From UBA6059 sp040219045 (GTDB lineage Bacteria > Bacteroidota > Bacteroidia > Cytophagales > Cyclobacteriaceae): 64,000 nucleotides of DNA. The notes beneath the pieces were generated by a model. That model worked only from the letters and a program-made list of their open reading frames with translations. It was not told the origin of the DNA and did not search any database. The stretch lies in the NCBI GenBank assembly GCA_965229505.1, contig OZ245881.1:248001-312000 (forward strand), read 5' to 3'. A program made the position numbers and the translations under genes. The stretch's first letter is position 1. The number at the start of each line of letters is the position of its first letter. Positions 1-8,713 of this stretch are shown here, piece after piece.

Positions 1-1735
1 TCTCTCCTATACTGGCATAACAGCTGGAAATACTAATTGCCAAATTGGAGTCATCATTACTTTGTGTCTGGCTAAGTAAAGACTGCAGTACAGGCTCTAC
101 CCAGGTTCGGGCTGAGTCCGGCTGACCGGCCTCCCAAAGCAATTGCCCAAAGCCTAAGGATACAATATAATTCAAAACTGGATCAAAGTCGGCACTGGCC
201 ATGGCTTGCTTAGCATAGTAGTAGAAAAGTGTGGTATCTACGCCAAGGGCAATGTCTGCGGCTAGTTCATTGAGAAATACATCGTCAGAGTCCAGAGCCA
301 CCAGGGTTTCCAAATGCTGTTTGGCTTTTTCGGTTTGTCCCTGCAGGCCATACAACCAGGCAAGTTGGTAATGGGCCATATAATCCCTTGGATTGAGTGC
401 AAGCGCTTGCTGCCAAGTCTGTCTGGCTTCTCCGAACATTTCCAGTATCAAATATTTTACACCCAAACTAGAATAGCTTCTGAAATCTAGAGGATTAATT
501 TGAATTTCTTTTTTGTGCAATGGTATCGCTTTGTCTGGTCTACCAGTGCGAGTAAGAATATTGGCTAGGTTGCCAATGGCTGGAATATAGTTGGGGTTGA
601 GACTGATGGATTGTTGGTATTTTTCTATGGCCTGACCATAGTCACCTTTACTTTGATAGCCAAATCCCCACGCCTTGTATGCTTCTGCACTAGTAGGGTT
701 CAGTTTCACTGCTTTCTCAGCTAACACTATGGCCGAATCTACATAGGCTAAAGGCAAAAATCGCATATTTGCTGGACTACTCTGGCTGTACGCATCTGCC
801 AGCCCTGCATAGGCCAGTGCAAAACGGGGATCAAGCGTTATGGCTTCTTTGAAGAGGGTAATGGCGCGTTTCATGGCCTCCGGCTCATAGGTGTTGTATT
901 CTTCCCGTCCTTTCAGGTAGATGTTGTAAGCGGCTATGTTATCCGTAGGGGTCTGAGCAAGTTTTTCTTTTTCTTGCGGGGAAAGACGTGCTTGTAGCTT
1001 GGTGGCCACCTCCTCTGCCACCTGAGTCTGGATCGTAAAGATGTCGTCCATGCGCTTATCAAAGTTCTCTGCCCACTCCTGCTCTTCGGGGTTTACCTGC
1101 ACCAGCTGGCAGCTGACCCGTAGTTGTTCTCCAGCCTTTCGGATACTTCCAGTAAGTAGGTAGCCTACACCCAGCTCATCGCCTATCTGTTCGATGGACT
1201 TGCCCTTCGTGTCATAGTCGCGTAGGGTGAAGTTGCTCAGAACGCGTAGATCGCCTATCTGTGAGATGTGGTTGAGGATGTCCTCGGTCACCCCTTTGGC
1301 AAAGTAGGCGTCTTCCTCCGAGCTCAGGTTTTCAAACGGCAGTACAGCGATGGACTTTTCAGGTGCCATTGGATCAGCTACTCCTGTGAAGTTGAAAACC
1401 CTATCGGCCACCAGTAGTACAATCGCCAGGGCCATGCCTCCAATAATAAATATGTTTAGTCGTTTACCCGTCTCTTTATAGACAGAGGTTTCTTCTGATA
1501 CTTCGGTAGTTTTCTTAAATCCCGCGGGTGTCCATTCATAGACGTAGGCGAAGATGACCCAGATCGGGAAGCCTCCAATCAAAGCATACAAGATGTATCG
1601 GATCGCAGAATCCGGAATACTGAAAGCAGGAAAAAGGATATCCGCTACTTGTAATATCGCCCAACCAATCACGGCGTAGGAGATTGATGCCTTAATGACA
1701 TTACGGCGCTGGAGTTCCTGGAGGAAATTGGTCAT
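1..1735 (-). CDS. TPR protein with FlgO/TolB-like domain, C-terminus cut off by window edge
   Basis: About 578 codons are visible from a clear ATG; the frame is open to the left edge, so the C-terminus is missing. Three hydrophobic segments lie at about residues 13-35, 45-66 and 93-112. The motif SIAVLPFENLSS (about 128-139), followed by GVTEDILNHIS, matches the FlgO/TolB-like domain found in tetratricopeptide proteins. From about residue 265 on, helical pair repeats (for example NPTSAEAYKAWGFGYQSKG and NPNYIPAIGNLANI) are TPR units. Proteins of this layout are common in Bacteroidota and related to the adenylate-cyclase-associated TPR group; no cyclase domain is seen here. Likely a membrane-anchored scaffold or signalling protein; the partner is unknown. 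It was read by direct reverse-strand translation. The gene is followed upstream by a long repeat-filled gap rather than an operon partner. Confidence 0.85.
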   Translation of the reverse strand, partial: MTNFLQELQRRNVIKASISYAVIGWAILQVADILFPAFSIPDSAIRYILYALIGGFPIWVIFAYVYEWTPAGFKKTTEVSEETSVYKETGKRLNIFIIGGMALAIVLLVADRVFNFTGVADPMAPEKSIAVLPFENLSSEEDAYFAKGVTEDILNHISQIGDLRVLSNFTLRDYDTKGKSIEQIGDELGVGYLLTGSIRKAGEQLRVSCQLVQVNPEEQEWAENFDKRMDDIFTIQTQVAEEVATKLQARLSPQEKEKLAQTPTDNIAAYNIYLKGREEYNTYEPEAMKRAITLFKEAITLDPRFALAYAGLADAYSQSSPANMRFLPLAYVDSAIVLAEKAVKLNPTSAEAYKAWGFGYQSKGDYGQAIEKYQQSISLNPNYIPAIGNLANILTRTGRPDKAIPLHKKEIQINPLDFRSYSSLGVKYLILEMFGEARQTWQQALALNPRDYMAHYQLAWLYGLQGQTEKAKQHLETLVALDSDDVFLNELAADIALGVDTTLFYYYAKQAMASADFDPVLNYIVSLGFGQLLWEAGQPDSARTWVEPVLQSLLSQTQSNDDSNLAISISSCYASIGE

Positions 1736-1781
1736 GCTGGTTAGGCTTTAGACGAAGATAGTTAAAAGTCCAAAAAGAGAG

Positions 1782-2603
1782 TTGACCTTTCGACAGGCTC
1801 ACCATGACGGTTGTGGAAGCAGCTTTCCACCAACCAGTCACCCCGTCAGGGGTCTTATAAACGCGGTAGTCCTTTTTCTTCTGATGGTATAAGATGCCTA
1901 CGGCTTGACGGGGATGGCGGGATTAGTACTCTATACTGACAATCTCGATTATAAAATCATAAGCTCGTCATGTCACTCTGAGCTCGTCGAAGAGTGCGTG
2001 CGCAGTAAGAAAAGTGGTTCGATAGGCTCACCATGACAGGTGTGGAAACAGCTTTCCACCAGTCACCCCGTCAGGGGTCTTGTACGCGCGGAAGTTTCAC
2101 GTTTCTCTTCGAGTAACGCTGACGAGAGGGAAGGCCCAAGAAAAACCCACCTCTGTATCTCCTCCCAGAAGGAGACTTGTCATTGCAAATTGATGAAACA
2201 TAAAACAAAGAGTTCATAATCTCTTCATACGCATCAATTCCCTTCCTCGGAGCGGTTCGACGGTTCGAGGTGAGGGGTGGGTACTGTGGAGGCAGCTTTC
2301 CACCCACCAGTCACCCCGTCAGGGGTCTTGTACGCGCGGCAGTCCTTTTTCTTCTGATGGTATAAGATGCCTACGGCATGACGGGGTGGCTAGATTAGCA
2401 GTCAACCTGGACAATCTCCCTGGTGTTGGCTTCTCAGCGTCAGCGGTACTTTAGCCACTCAAAGTTCTCTTCGAGTAACTCAGAGGAGAGGGGATGCTCA
2501 AGAAAAACCCACCTCTGTTTCTCCTCCCAGGAGGAGACTTGTCGCTGCAAATTGATGAAACACAAAACAAAGAGTTCATTATCTCTTCATACGTATCTAC
2601 TCT
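1782..2603. repeat. Cluster of duplicated intergenic repeat units (A x3, B x2, plus GTCA-GAGC-TCGAA palindromes)
   Basis: Unit A (AGCTTTCCACC, then AGTCACCCCGTCAGGGGTCTT, then a stretch ending in ATGCCTACGGC and TGACGGGG) occurs at about 1812-1914 and 2283-2385, with a shortened copy at about 2041-2090. Unit B (TTCTCTTCGAGTAAC to CTCTTCATACG) occurs at about 2102-2232 and 2467-2594, with roughly 90 percent identity judged by eye. Between them lie half and whole copies of a palindromic element (TTCGACAGGCTCACCATGAC at 1788-1807; arms at 1970-1991 and 2018-2038). Open frames here are short, low-quality and cross unit borders, so I treat the region as non-coding. It looks like stepwise local duplication of interspersed repeats. 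Confidence 0.8.
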
Positions 2604-2886
2604 CCTCCCTGGTGGGCGAGGTATGTTATGGCAGCAGTGAGCTGGCTTATCAACTGAACTCTGCCTGCTCCTCCGCTTACAGATTCCTGACTTCCGCTGT
2701 GCTTCATCAGGAATGACGTGGGTAGAAAGCTACGTAGATGATGAACATTTCTTATTCCGCATTATTTTAACCCAAGACCAAAGTCTCTATCTATCCTATT
2801 CTACAATTCGTCAGGATATCATCTCAGATCAGAGCAACTAATTTGAGTACTGGTGCGGCAAGCCCTTCATTTGAAGAAAAAACACA
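2604..2886. other. Non-coding gap after the repeat cluster
   Basis: The stretch continues the repeat-derived sequence to about 2720 and then becomes unique AT-richer DNA up to the next gene. A short inverted pair is visible around AGATTCCTGA and TCAGGAATGA at about 2681-2716. No RNA gene, terminator with a T-run or convincing promoter box was found. Confidence 0.5.
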
Positions 2887-3561
2887 ATGGAAAAGCTACT
2901 CCTCTTCTCTCATGTCTTCTGCGGTGTACTCGTGCTCATCCTCGGTATGGTCAACCTCCTCAACAGAAAAGGCGCTAAGAACCATTTGCTCATTGGCAAA
3001 ATCTATGTGGCTGCCATGTGGTGGATCTGCCTGAGTGCCGCGTTGATTATTAGCTTTTACCGCTTCAGCGGATTTCTATTGGTGATCGCGGTGCTCACTT
3101 TTTACAGCACCTTTGTCGGAGTGAGGGTATTGCGAAGAAAGCAACCCGGCACGGAACAATGGTACGACTGGCTGGTCGCCGGGCTTACTGCAGCTTTCGG
3201 GATCAGCCTATTCGGGTACGGGATATACAGGTTTGTACTCGTCGGTGGCTTTGATGTCTTTGCCATGCTCTGCCTCATATTCGGTTTTATTACAGCGAAT
3301 GCTGCACTTCAGGACATCCGGTTCTTTGCTACACAGCATCTGACAGACAAGCAGTGGTGGCTCAGGCAGCACATCGGTGCGATGGGCGGGAGCTACATTG
3401 CGGCGATCACGGCTGCTGCAGTGCAGAACGGAGAAGTACTAATGCCAGGTAGTGCTTACAACTGGACACTCTGGCTCCTCCCCGCCATTATCGGCACACC
3501 CATCATCAATATTGCCAGTCGACAGCACCGCAAGAGAAGAGCACTCGAAACTGCTGCCTAG
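2887..3561 (+). CDS. DUF2306-like integral membrane protein
   Basis: A 224-residue protein made almost wholly of hydrophobic segments (about 5-25, 38-60, 63-83, 95-118, 120-142, 165-185 and 190-208) with short loops and a basic tail (RQHRKRRALE). Conserved-looking histidines sit at residue 9 (first helix), in KNHLLIGKIY (about 32) and in LRQHIGAMGGSY (about 162). The GAKNHLLIGKIYV block resembles the RRxHRxLGRxY signature of DUF2306 and related four-helix heme-associated membrane families, so a heme or redox role is possible but unproven. It precedes the molybdenum hydroxylase genes by 139 bp on the same strand. An overlapping frame starting at 2843 is a shadow. Confidence 0.7.
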   Translation: MEKLLLFSHVFCGVLVLILGMVNLLNRKGAKNHLLIGKIYVAAMWWICLSAALIISFYRFSGFLLVIAVLTFYSTFVGVRVLRRKQPGTEQWYDWLVAGLTAAFGISLFGYGIYRFVLVGGFDVFAMLCLIFGFITANAALQDIRFFATQHLTDKQWWLRQHIGAMGGSYIAAITAAAVQNGEVLMPGSAYNWTLWLLPAIIGTPIINIASRQHRKRRALETAA

Positions 3562-3700
3562 CACTCAATTATGCAGCATCCTATTTCCGGTAGGAAGAAA
3601 TAGCTGCTCATCACTCAAAGCCATCAGGTCATGTAAGCTACCTATGAAAAGGCTTCCAGAATTGATATATTGAAGTTGCAAAAACTACATATCAATCAAG

Positions 3701-4159
3701 ATGGCGAGCTATAACTTAAACATCAACGGTAAAGCTTTACAAGTAGAAGCTGATCCCGACACCCCGATGCTATGGGTGCTGAGAGACAACCTCAACATGG
3801 TAGGCACCAAATACGGATGCGGCATAGCCCAGTGCGGCGCATGTACGGTGCATATGGATGGCAATGCCATCCGTTCGTGCTCTCTGCCGGTTTCTGCCAT
3901 AGGAGATAAGAAAATCACCACTATCGAAGGCCTATCGGCAAAAGCTGATCATGTCCTTCAAAACGCATGGAGGGAGCACGATGTACCCCAGTGTGGGTAT
4001 TGCCAGGCGGGCCAGATCATGAATGCTGCCTCACTGCTTACCAGAAATCCCAATCCTTCGGACGAGGATATAGATACGGCCATGCAGGGTAACTTATGCC
4101 GCTGTGGTACCTACGGAAAAATCAAAGCGGCGATCAAGTCAGCTGCAGCTAACCTTTAA
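3701..4159 (+). CDS. iorA: (2Fe-2S) subunit of a molybdenum hydroxylase, isoquinoline 1-oxidoreductase alpha type
   Basis: 152 residues with the two [2Fe-2S] sites of the xanthine oxidase family. The plant-ferredoxin-type site uses C40, C45, C48 and C60 (YGCGIAQCGACTVHMDG), and the C-terminal four-helix site uses C98, C101, C133 and C135 (QCGYCQAGQ, GNLCRCGTYGKI). The length is typical of two-subunit aldehyde/isoquinoline oxidoreductases lacking a separate FAD subunit. It passes electrons from the molybdenum centre of the next gene (21 bp downstream) to an external acceptor. No signal peptide is visible; the known family exports the small subunit together with the Tat-tagged large one. The substrate cannot be told from sequence. 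Confidence 0.92.
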   Translation: MASYNLNINGKALQVEADPDTPMLWVLRDNLNMVGTKYGCGIAQCGACTVHMDGNAIRSCSLPVSAIGDKKITTIEGLSAKADHVLQNAWREHDVPQCGYCQAGQIMNAASLLTRNPNPSDEDIDTAMQGNLCRCGTYGKIKAAIKSAAANL

Positions 4160-4180
4160 TCCATCCAAACCCGAACAGAA

Positions 4181-6319
4181 ATGACTTTAGTAAGCACAAA
4201 ATTCGATAGAAGATCATTCCTCAAAGTATCCGCGTTGAGCGGTGGAGGAATGATGATGGGTTTCAGCTGGAATATGGGCTGCACACCTGCAGATCAGGAG
4301 ATGGCCTCCGTACCCGAAGAATGGTTTGATGTCAATGCCTTTCTCAAGATTGCCAATAATGGTATGGTGACCATCATGTCACCTAACCCTGAAATAGGCC
4401 AAAATGTCAAAACCTCCATGCCGATGGTTGTGGCTGAAGAACTTGACATTGACTGGGCGGATGTAATTGTGGAGCAAGCTCCATTGAATACTGATGCATT
4501 TACCCGTCAGGTAGCGGGCGGCAGCCAGTCGATCCGCCAGGGCTGGAATAGCCTGAGAACTACAGGAGCGACGGCTCGGCAGATGCTGATCAATGCGGCA
4601 GCAAAAGAATGGCAGGTAGACGCTTCTGAGTGCACCACCGCCATGGGTACCGTCAAGCATTCCTCTGGTAAGAGCATGGGCTATGGAGAACTCGCCTCCA
4701 AAGCGGCTGGCATGGATGTGCCGGAAAAGGTGGAACTCAAAGATCCTAAAAACTTCAGAATCATAGGCACTGACCGTGGCAATGTAGATCTCGATAAGAT
4801 CATCACAGGTGAGTCACTCTTTGGGCTTGATCTGAGAGAAGCAGGCATGGTCAGGGCGGTAGTCATGCGTCCACCAGCTTTTGGCCTCAAGATCAAATCT
4901 TATGATGACACAGAGGCTCGCAAAGTTAATGGTGTTATTGATGTAGTGCCTTTCGGCAATAAGGTTGCTGTATTAGCCGACAACACCTGGGCTGCCTTAA
5001 AAGGCAAGAAGGCCCTGACCGCAGAATGGGAAAAGGATACTGATCTGGAAAGTACACAAGGACATGACAAAGCCCTCCGGGACTTGCTTTACACAAAAGC
5101 AGAGGAGCCTAAGCGAAAAGACGGGGATGTTGATAAGGCATTTTCATCAGCCGATATGGTTTATGAGAAGGTCTATGAAGCGCCCTTCCTGCCCCACAAC
5201 TGTCTTGAACCGATGAACTTCTATGCCAATGTTACGGGTCAGAAGGTAGAATTGATTGGACCTATTCAGACTCCTGCGCGTACCAGATCACAGGTCGCTG
5301 AACTCCTCGGTCGTGAAGAAGCAGAAATATCAATCATGATGACCCGTATGGGTGGTGGATTTGGACGAAGACTCTACGGTGACTTTGTACTGGAAGCTGC
5401 TGAAATCTCAAGCATCAGCAAGAAGCCTGTGCAGGTGGTCTTCAGCCGTGAGGATGATATGACAGCTGGTACCTACCGACCTGCTTCGAAGTATCGCTTC
5501 AAAGCGGGTGTGAAAGATGGTAAGATGATCGCCTATCACCTCGTCGGTGCTGGCGTGAATATGAGGAATGCGACAAGACAAGATAACTTCCCTGCCTCTT
5601 GTGTTGAAAACTACCTGGTGGAAAGCCATGAACTTGAGAGTAATATTACCACTGGGGCGTGGAGAGCTCCTATCACTAACTTCCTGGCCTTTGCAGAGCA
5701 GGCATTCGTTGATGAACTGGCTGTGGAGATGGGTGTTGATCCGATACAGTTCAGGTTAGATCTACTAGAGCGAGCCAAAAGCGATCCTGTGGGTGAGCTC
5801 GGGTACGAACCGGACAAAATGATCGGGGTGATCAAGCTAGCTGCGGAGAAATCCAACTGGGGTCAGGCCACTGAAAATGGTGCATCCAAAGGCTTTAGTG
5901 CCTACTACTCTCACAATACCTACGTGGCGGAAGTCGCTGAAGTAAGTATGGATAAGGGTAACCCAAAAGTCAACAAGGTGGTTTGTGCTGTGGATTGTGG
6001 TATTGTCATCAACCCGATGGCGGCTATCAACCAGATCAAAGGTGGTGTAGTTGACGGTATCGGTCATGCAATGTTTGGTGACTTTGCCTTCTATGATGGC
6101 CAGCCTCAGCAAAACAACTTCCATCAATATCGCCTGATCAGGATGCCCGAGGCACCACCAATCGACGTTCACTTTGTGAAGAGCTACAACGATCCTACTG
6201 GATTGGGGGAGCCGACATTGCCACCTGCAGGTGGGGCTATTGCCAATGCTATATTCAATGCCACCGGCAAGCGATTGTATAAGCAGCCATTTATGAAGGA
6301 GAAGATCGTATTAGGCTAA
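4181..6319 (+). CDS. iorB: Molybdopterin-binding subunit of molybdenum hydroxylase, isoquinoline 1-oxidoreductase beta type
   Basis: 712 residues beginning with a twin-arginine signal (FDRRSFLKVSALSGG, RR at 10-11), so the enzyme is exported folded with its cofactor. MGGGFGRRLYGDF (about 388-400) is the molybdopterin-contact loop of the xanthine dehydrogenase family, and GLGEPTLPPAGG (about 672-683) carries the glutamate that acts as catalytic base. It forms a heterodimer with the preceding (2Fe-2S) subunit. No FAD subunit, XdhC-like maturation factor or cofactor synthesis genes lie within the window, so maturation must be encoded elsewhere. Some homologues have a third cytochrome c subunit; none is seen, although a PepSY membrane protein follows 236 bp downstream. 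The substrate is unknown (aldehydes or N-heterocycles in studied relatives). Confidence 0.92.
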   Translation: MTLVSTKFDRRSFLKVSALSGGGMMMGFSWNMGCTPADQEMASVPEEWFDVNAFLKIANNGMVTIMSPNPEIGQNVKTSMPMVVAEELDIDWADVIVEQAPLNTDAFTRQVAGGSQSIRQGWNSLRTTGATARQMLINAAAKEWQVDASECTTAMGTVKHSSGKSMGYGELASKAAGMDVPEKVELKDPKNFRIIGTDRGNVDLDKIITGESLFGLDLREAGMVRAVVMRPPAFGLKIKSYDDTEARKVNGVIDVVPFGNKVAVLADNTWAALKGKKALTAEWEKDTDLESTQGHDKALRDLLYTKAEEPKRKDGDVDKAFSSADMVYEKVYEAPFLPHNCLEPMNFYANVTGQKVELIGPIQTPARTRSQVAELLGREEAEISIMMTRMGGGFGRRLYGDFVLEAAEISSISKKPVQVVFSREDDMTAGTYRPASKYRFKAGVKDGKMIAYHLVGAGVNMRNATRQDNFPASCVENYLVESHELESNITTGAWRAPITNFLAFAEQAFVDELAVEMGVDPIQFRLDLLERAKSDPVGELGYEPDKMIGVIKLAAEKSNWGQATENGASKGFSAYYSHNTYVAEVAEVSMDKGNPKVNKVVCAVDCGIVINPMAAINQIKGGVVDGIGHAMFGDFAFYDGQPQQNNFHQYRLIRMPEAPPIDVHFVKSYNDPTGLGEPTLPPAGGAIANAIFNATGKRLYKQPFMKEKIVLG

Positions 6320-6368
6320 ATCCATAATTGTAGATTAAAAGAGACTTTCTCAAATTCTCGTTTGTGAA

Positions 6369-6437
6369 TGTCACATTGAGCTCCGTCGAAATATTTCCAG
6401 TGAACTGGAAGAAGGTTTCGACAAGCTCAACCTGACA
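6369..6437. repeat. Interspersed palindromic element (TGTCAC..GAGC..TCGAAA)
   Basis: The arms TGTCACATTGAGCTCCGTCGAAA (its first 20 bases being TGTCACATTGAGCTCCGTCG) at 6369-6391 and the complementary block at 6416-6437 pair with about five mismatches around a 24-nt centre that contains its own small inverted repeat (TTCCAGTGAACTGGAA). The same family occurs in the 1782-2040 cluster. Such elements are spread through many Bacteroidota genomes between genes; function unknown. Confidence 0.75.
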
Positions 6438-6555
6438 ACCATTCCGTATTTGAGCAAGTCTCGCTTGTTTTGCTCTCCTCTAAAAACCGCTCAACATAAA
6501 GAGGCCTCCGACCTTTCTCTATTTTGCGTATTATTCTTAATTCTGCACTTCGTTA

Positions 6556-7119
6556 ATGGTCAAACTAGATTCTAAAAACCGCTCTCAAATCAAGCAAATC
6601 TCTCATCAAACGAGAGACTGGAGAAAGGTGCACCATTATCTGGGGCTAACGGTGGCATTATTTCTTTTGATCAGCTCAATTACGGGTATAATCCTGGCAC
6701 TCAAGAAGGACGTTGATATCATCCAACCCCCAACTCAAAATGGAGTTGCCAACAACCTTGCTGAGTGGAAAAGTATGGCGGAGCTAGAGCAGCTATCTTC
6801 GGATGCATTGATGAGCCATTTGGGCTACCTACCGCCACTTGATCGGGTAGATGTCAGACCAGATAAGGGAGTGGCTAAGTTTCAATATTTACCCGGTTAT
6901 TGGGAAGTACAAGTCGACGGAAGCTCCGGTCAAGTATTGATGATCGAAAAGAGATATTCCGATCTTATTGAGAAGATTCATGACGGCTCTATCGTCAGTG
7001 ACCTTTTCAAGTTAATAAGTATGAACCTGCTAGGCGTTGGTGTTATCATTATGATCGTAACCGGCCTTTGGCTTTGGTACGGCCCCATTAAGATCAGAAA
7101 GCTCAAGAAACTAAGTTAG
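6556..7119 (+). CDS. PepSY-associated membrane protein
   Basis: 187 residues. A hydrophobic helix at about 27-47 (HHYLGLTVALFLLISSITG) and a second at about 152-174 (LLGVGVIIMIVTGLWLWYG) flank a periplasmic domain in which VQVDGSSGQVLMIEKRYSD is a PepSY-type repeat. The HHYLG and HDGSI histidines at the membrane edges are typical of PepSY-TM proteins, some of which handle electrons or metals next to redox enzymes. It lies after the molybdenum hydroxylase genes on the same strand but is separated by an interspersed palindrome, so cotranscription is uncertain. A link as membrane electron acceptor is only inference. Confidence 0.75.
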   Translation: MVKLDSKNRSQIKQISHQTRDWRKVHHYLGLTVALFLLISSITGIILALKKDVDIIQPPTQNGVANNLAEWKSMAELEQLSSDALMSHLGYLPPLDRVDVRPDKGVAKFQYLPGYWEVQVDGSSGQVLMIEKRYSDLIEKIHDGSIVSDLFKLISMNLLGVGVIIMIVTGLWLWYGPIKIRKLKKLS

Positions 7120-7232
7120 ACTTGGGAGGCTATGGGTTGCAGAACTTATCATTATTCATAGCCTTAGCGTTCTAATTATCACTTTTCGATTTGACAATTC
7201 CCAAATTATCAATCCACAAATCGTAAATCTCC

Positions 7233-8144
7233 TTAAACTGGCTGGTGCTGCAAAGCAAACTCTTCCTGAATCTCCTTAGCCGTTTGAGTGGAGCCATCAT
7301 GACTCCAGCCGGGAGGGCCAAAGACGTACATAAATTTATCCTTCAGCTTGGGTGACTTCTTAAGGTCTCTCCAGATATCTTCGAACTCGTGGGTGTTCAG
7401 TCGGATTGGGTTGTAAGTACCCGGATCCTTGAGAATACCGTACTTCGGTTCGAGATCTTCAATGACAGGTTGCCACGTGCCGAAGATCTTATCCCAGATA
7501 ACCAGAATACCCCCATGGTTCTTATCAAGGTACTCTACGTTACTCGAGTGATGTACCTGATGTACATAGGGGGTATTGAAGATCTTGCCAAAGAGCCCCA
7601 TGTCTTTTACCGTACGAGTATGAAGGAAGTATTGGTAGGTAGCGTTAATAATCAGGGCAGTACCGACCATCATAGGATCAAAACCCAAGATGGGTAGCCA
7701 CAGCCAGAAAATAGGCTTGTAGAATGTGATAAACCACCCATTACGAATGGACACACTCAAGTTGAACTGCTTTGAAGAATGATGTGGCACATGAGCTGCC
7801 CATAGTAAACGTACGGTATGACTCCAGCGGTGATGCCAATAAAAACTAAAATCGTCTCCTAAACAGCATAAGACCCACGCCCACCAGGCCCAGCCCACTT
7901 CGCTATACCCGAATAACGCCTCTCTCACAGGCATCATCACATCGAAGAAGAATTGAAAAACATAAACGACGGTGAATACTTTGGTAAACGAAACGACGAT
8001 ACTTGCGCCCAGTGCTATGCCAAATCCGGCAGCCGTATCTTTTAAGTCTCTATAGTTCTCGCGAGCGCCGAAGAATTCCAGGATCATAAACCCAATGAGA
8101 ATTGGGTAGATGTAGATCATCTTCTCTTGTACATCAAAATTCAT
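7233..8144 (-). CDS. Sterol desaturase / fatty acid hydroxylase superfamily protein
   Basis: 303 residues with at least four membrane helices and the histidine clusters that bind the di-iron centre: FYWHHRWSH (about 102-109), HVPHHSS (about 118-124) and VHQVHHSS (about 193-200), plus a further histidine in YFLHTRTVK. Members hydroxylate or desaturate lipids with O2 at the cytoplasmic membrane. The substrate is not predictable; in Cytophagales hydroxylated fatty acids and sulfonolipids are possible targets. It is divergent from the DUF2784 gene on its right and convergent with the PepSY gene on its left. A second, different member is at 52541-53437. Confidence 0.9.
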   Translation of the reverse strand: MNFDVQEKMIYIYPILIGFMILEFFGARENYRDLKDTAAGFGIALGASIVVSFTKVFTVVYVFQFFFDVMMPVREALFGYSEVGWAWWAWVLCCLGDDFSFYWHHRWSHTVRLLWAAHVPHHSSKQFNLSVSIRNGWFITFYKPIFWLWLPILGFDPMMVGTALIINATYQYFLHTRTVKDMGLFGKIFNTPYVHQVHHSSNVEYLDKNHGGILVIWDKIFGTWQPVIEDLEPKYGILKDPGTYNPIRLNTHEFEDIWRDLKKSPKLKDKFMYVFGPPGWSHDGSTQTAKEIQEEFALQHQPV

Positions 8145-8341
8145 ATCGCTAAGTAAAATGGGTAAATAGTGAGTCTAAAATGGGGAAGGTCATCTCCGTT
8201 TTAAATTGACGACAATTATAGTAATTCAACATTTATATTGAAAAGAATAAAGGGCTGTTCGGTACATTTTAGACCTGATAATTAAGTTAAGGTAGATTTC
8301 GTTCATCTTTTCGAGCACAATCGTAACAGAACATTAAACAT

Positions 8342-8713
8342 ATGCTTGAGGCCGCTGACTGGTTCTTCACCATTTTTCACCTTGGACTTACCGGGTTCAA
8401 CCTCGTAGGTTGGGCATTCTCCAAAACCAGAAAGATCCATTTTTGGTCGATGCTTATTACGCTCTCGGCCTGGGGATTGATCGGCATATACGTCGGTCGG
8501 GTGGGGTACTGCCCCCTCACCGATTGGCATTGGGATATCAAAAGAGAACTAGGGCAGGCTCAGCTACCTGGCTCGTTTATCAAGTACTACATCGACCTCT
8601 GGTTCAATTATGACTTTGACAGGATCCTTGTAGATTGGATGACTGGAATTGGAGGTGTGCTCGCTTTCCTAATTTCGGTCTATCTGAATTTCCTGAAAAA
8701 ACCCAGTATCTAG
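8342..8713 (+). CDS. DUF2784 family small membrane protein
   Basis: 123 residues with three predicted membrane helices (about 5-25, 35-52 and 97-115). The block GRVGYCPLTDWHWDIKREL is the DUF2784 signature, with its conserved cysteine and DWxW. The family has no assigned function. The stop codon overlaps the stop of the convergent sulfatase gene (shared CTAG at 8710-8713), so there is no space for a terminator between them. Confidence 0.85.
   Translation: MLEAADWFFTIFHLGLTGFNLVGWAFSKTRKIHFWSMLITLSAWGLIGIYVGRVGYCPLTDWHWDIKRELGQAQLPGSFIKYYIDLWFNYDFDRILVDWMTGIGGVLAFLISVYLNFLKKPSI

Noticed and set aside
2071..2716. Two open frames of 78 and 97 codons in the repeat cluster
   Set aside because: They cross repeat-unit borders, have no protein-like composition and exist only because the units lack stops by chance.
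7127..7164. AGGCTATG/CATAGCCT pair after the PepSY gene as terminator
   Set aside because: The loop is 22 nt and no T-run follows; too weak to call.
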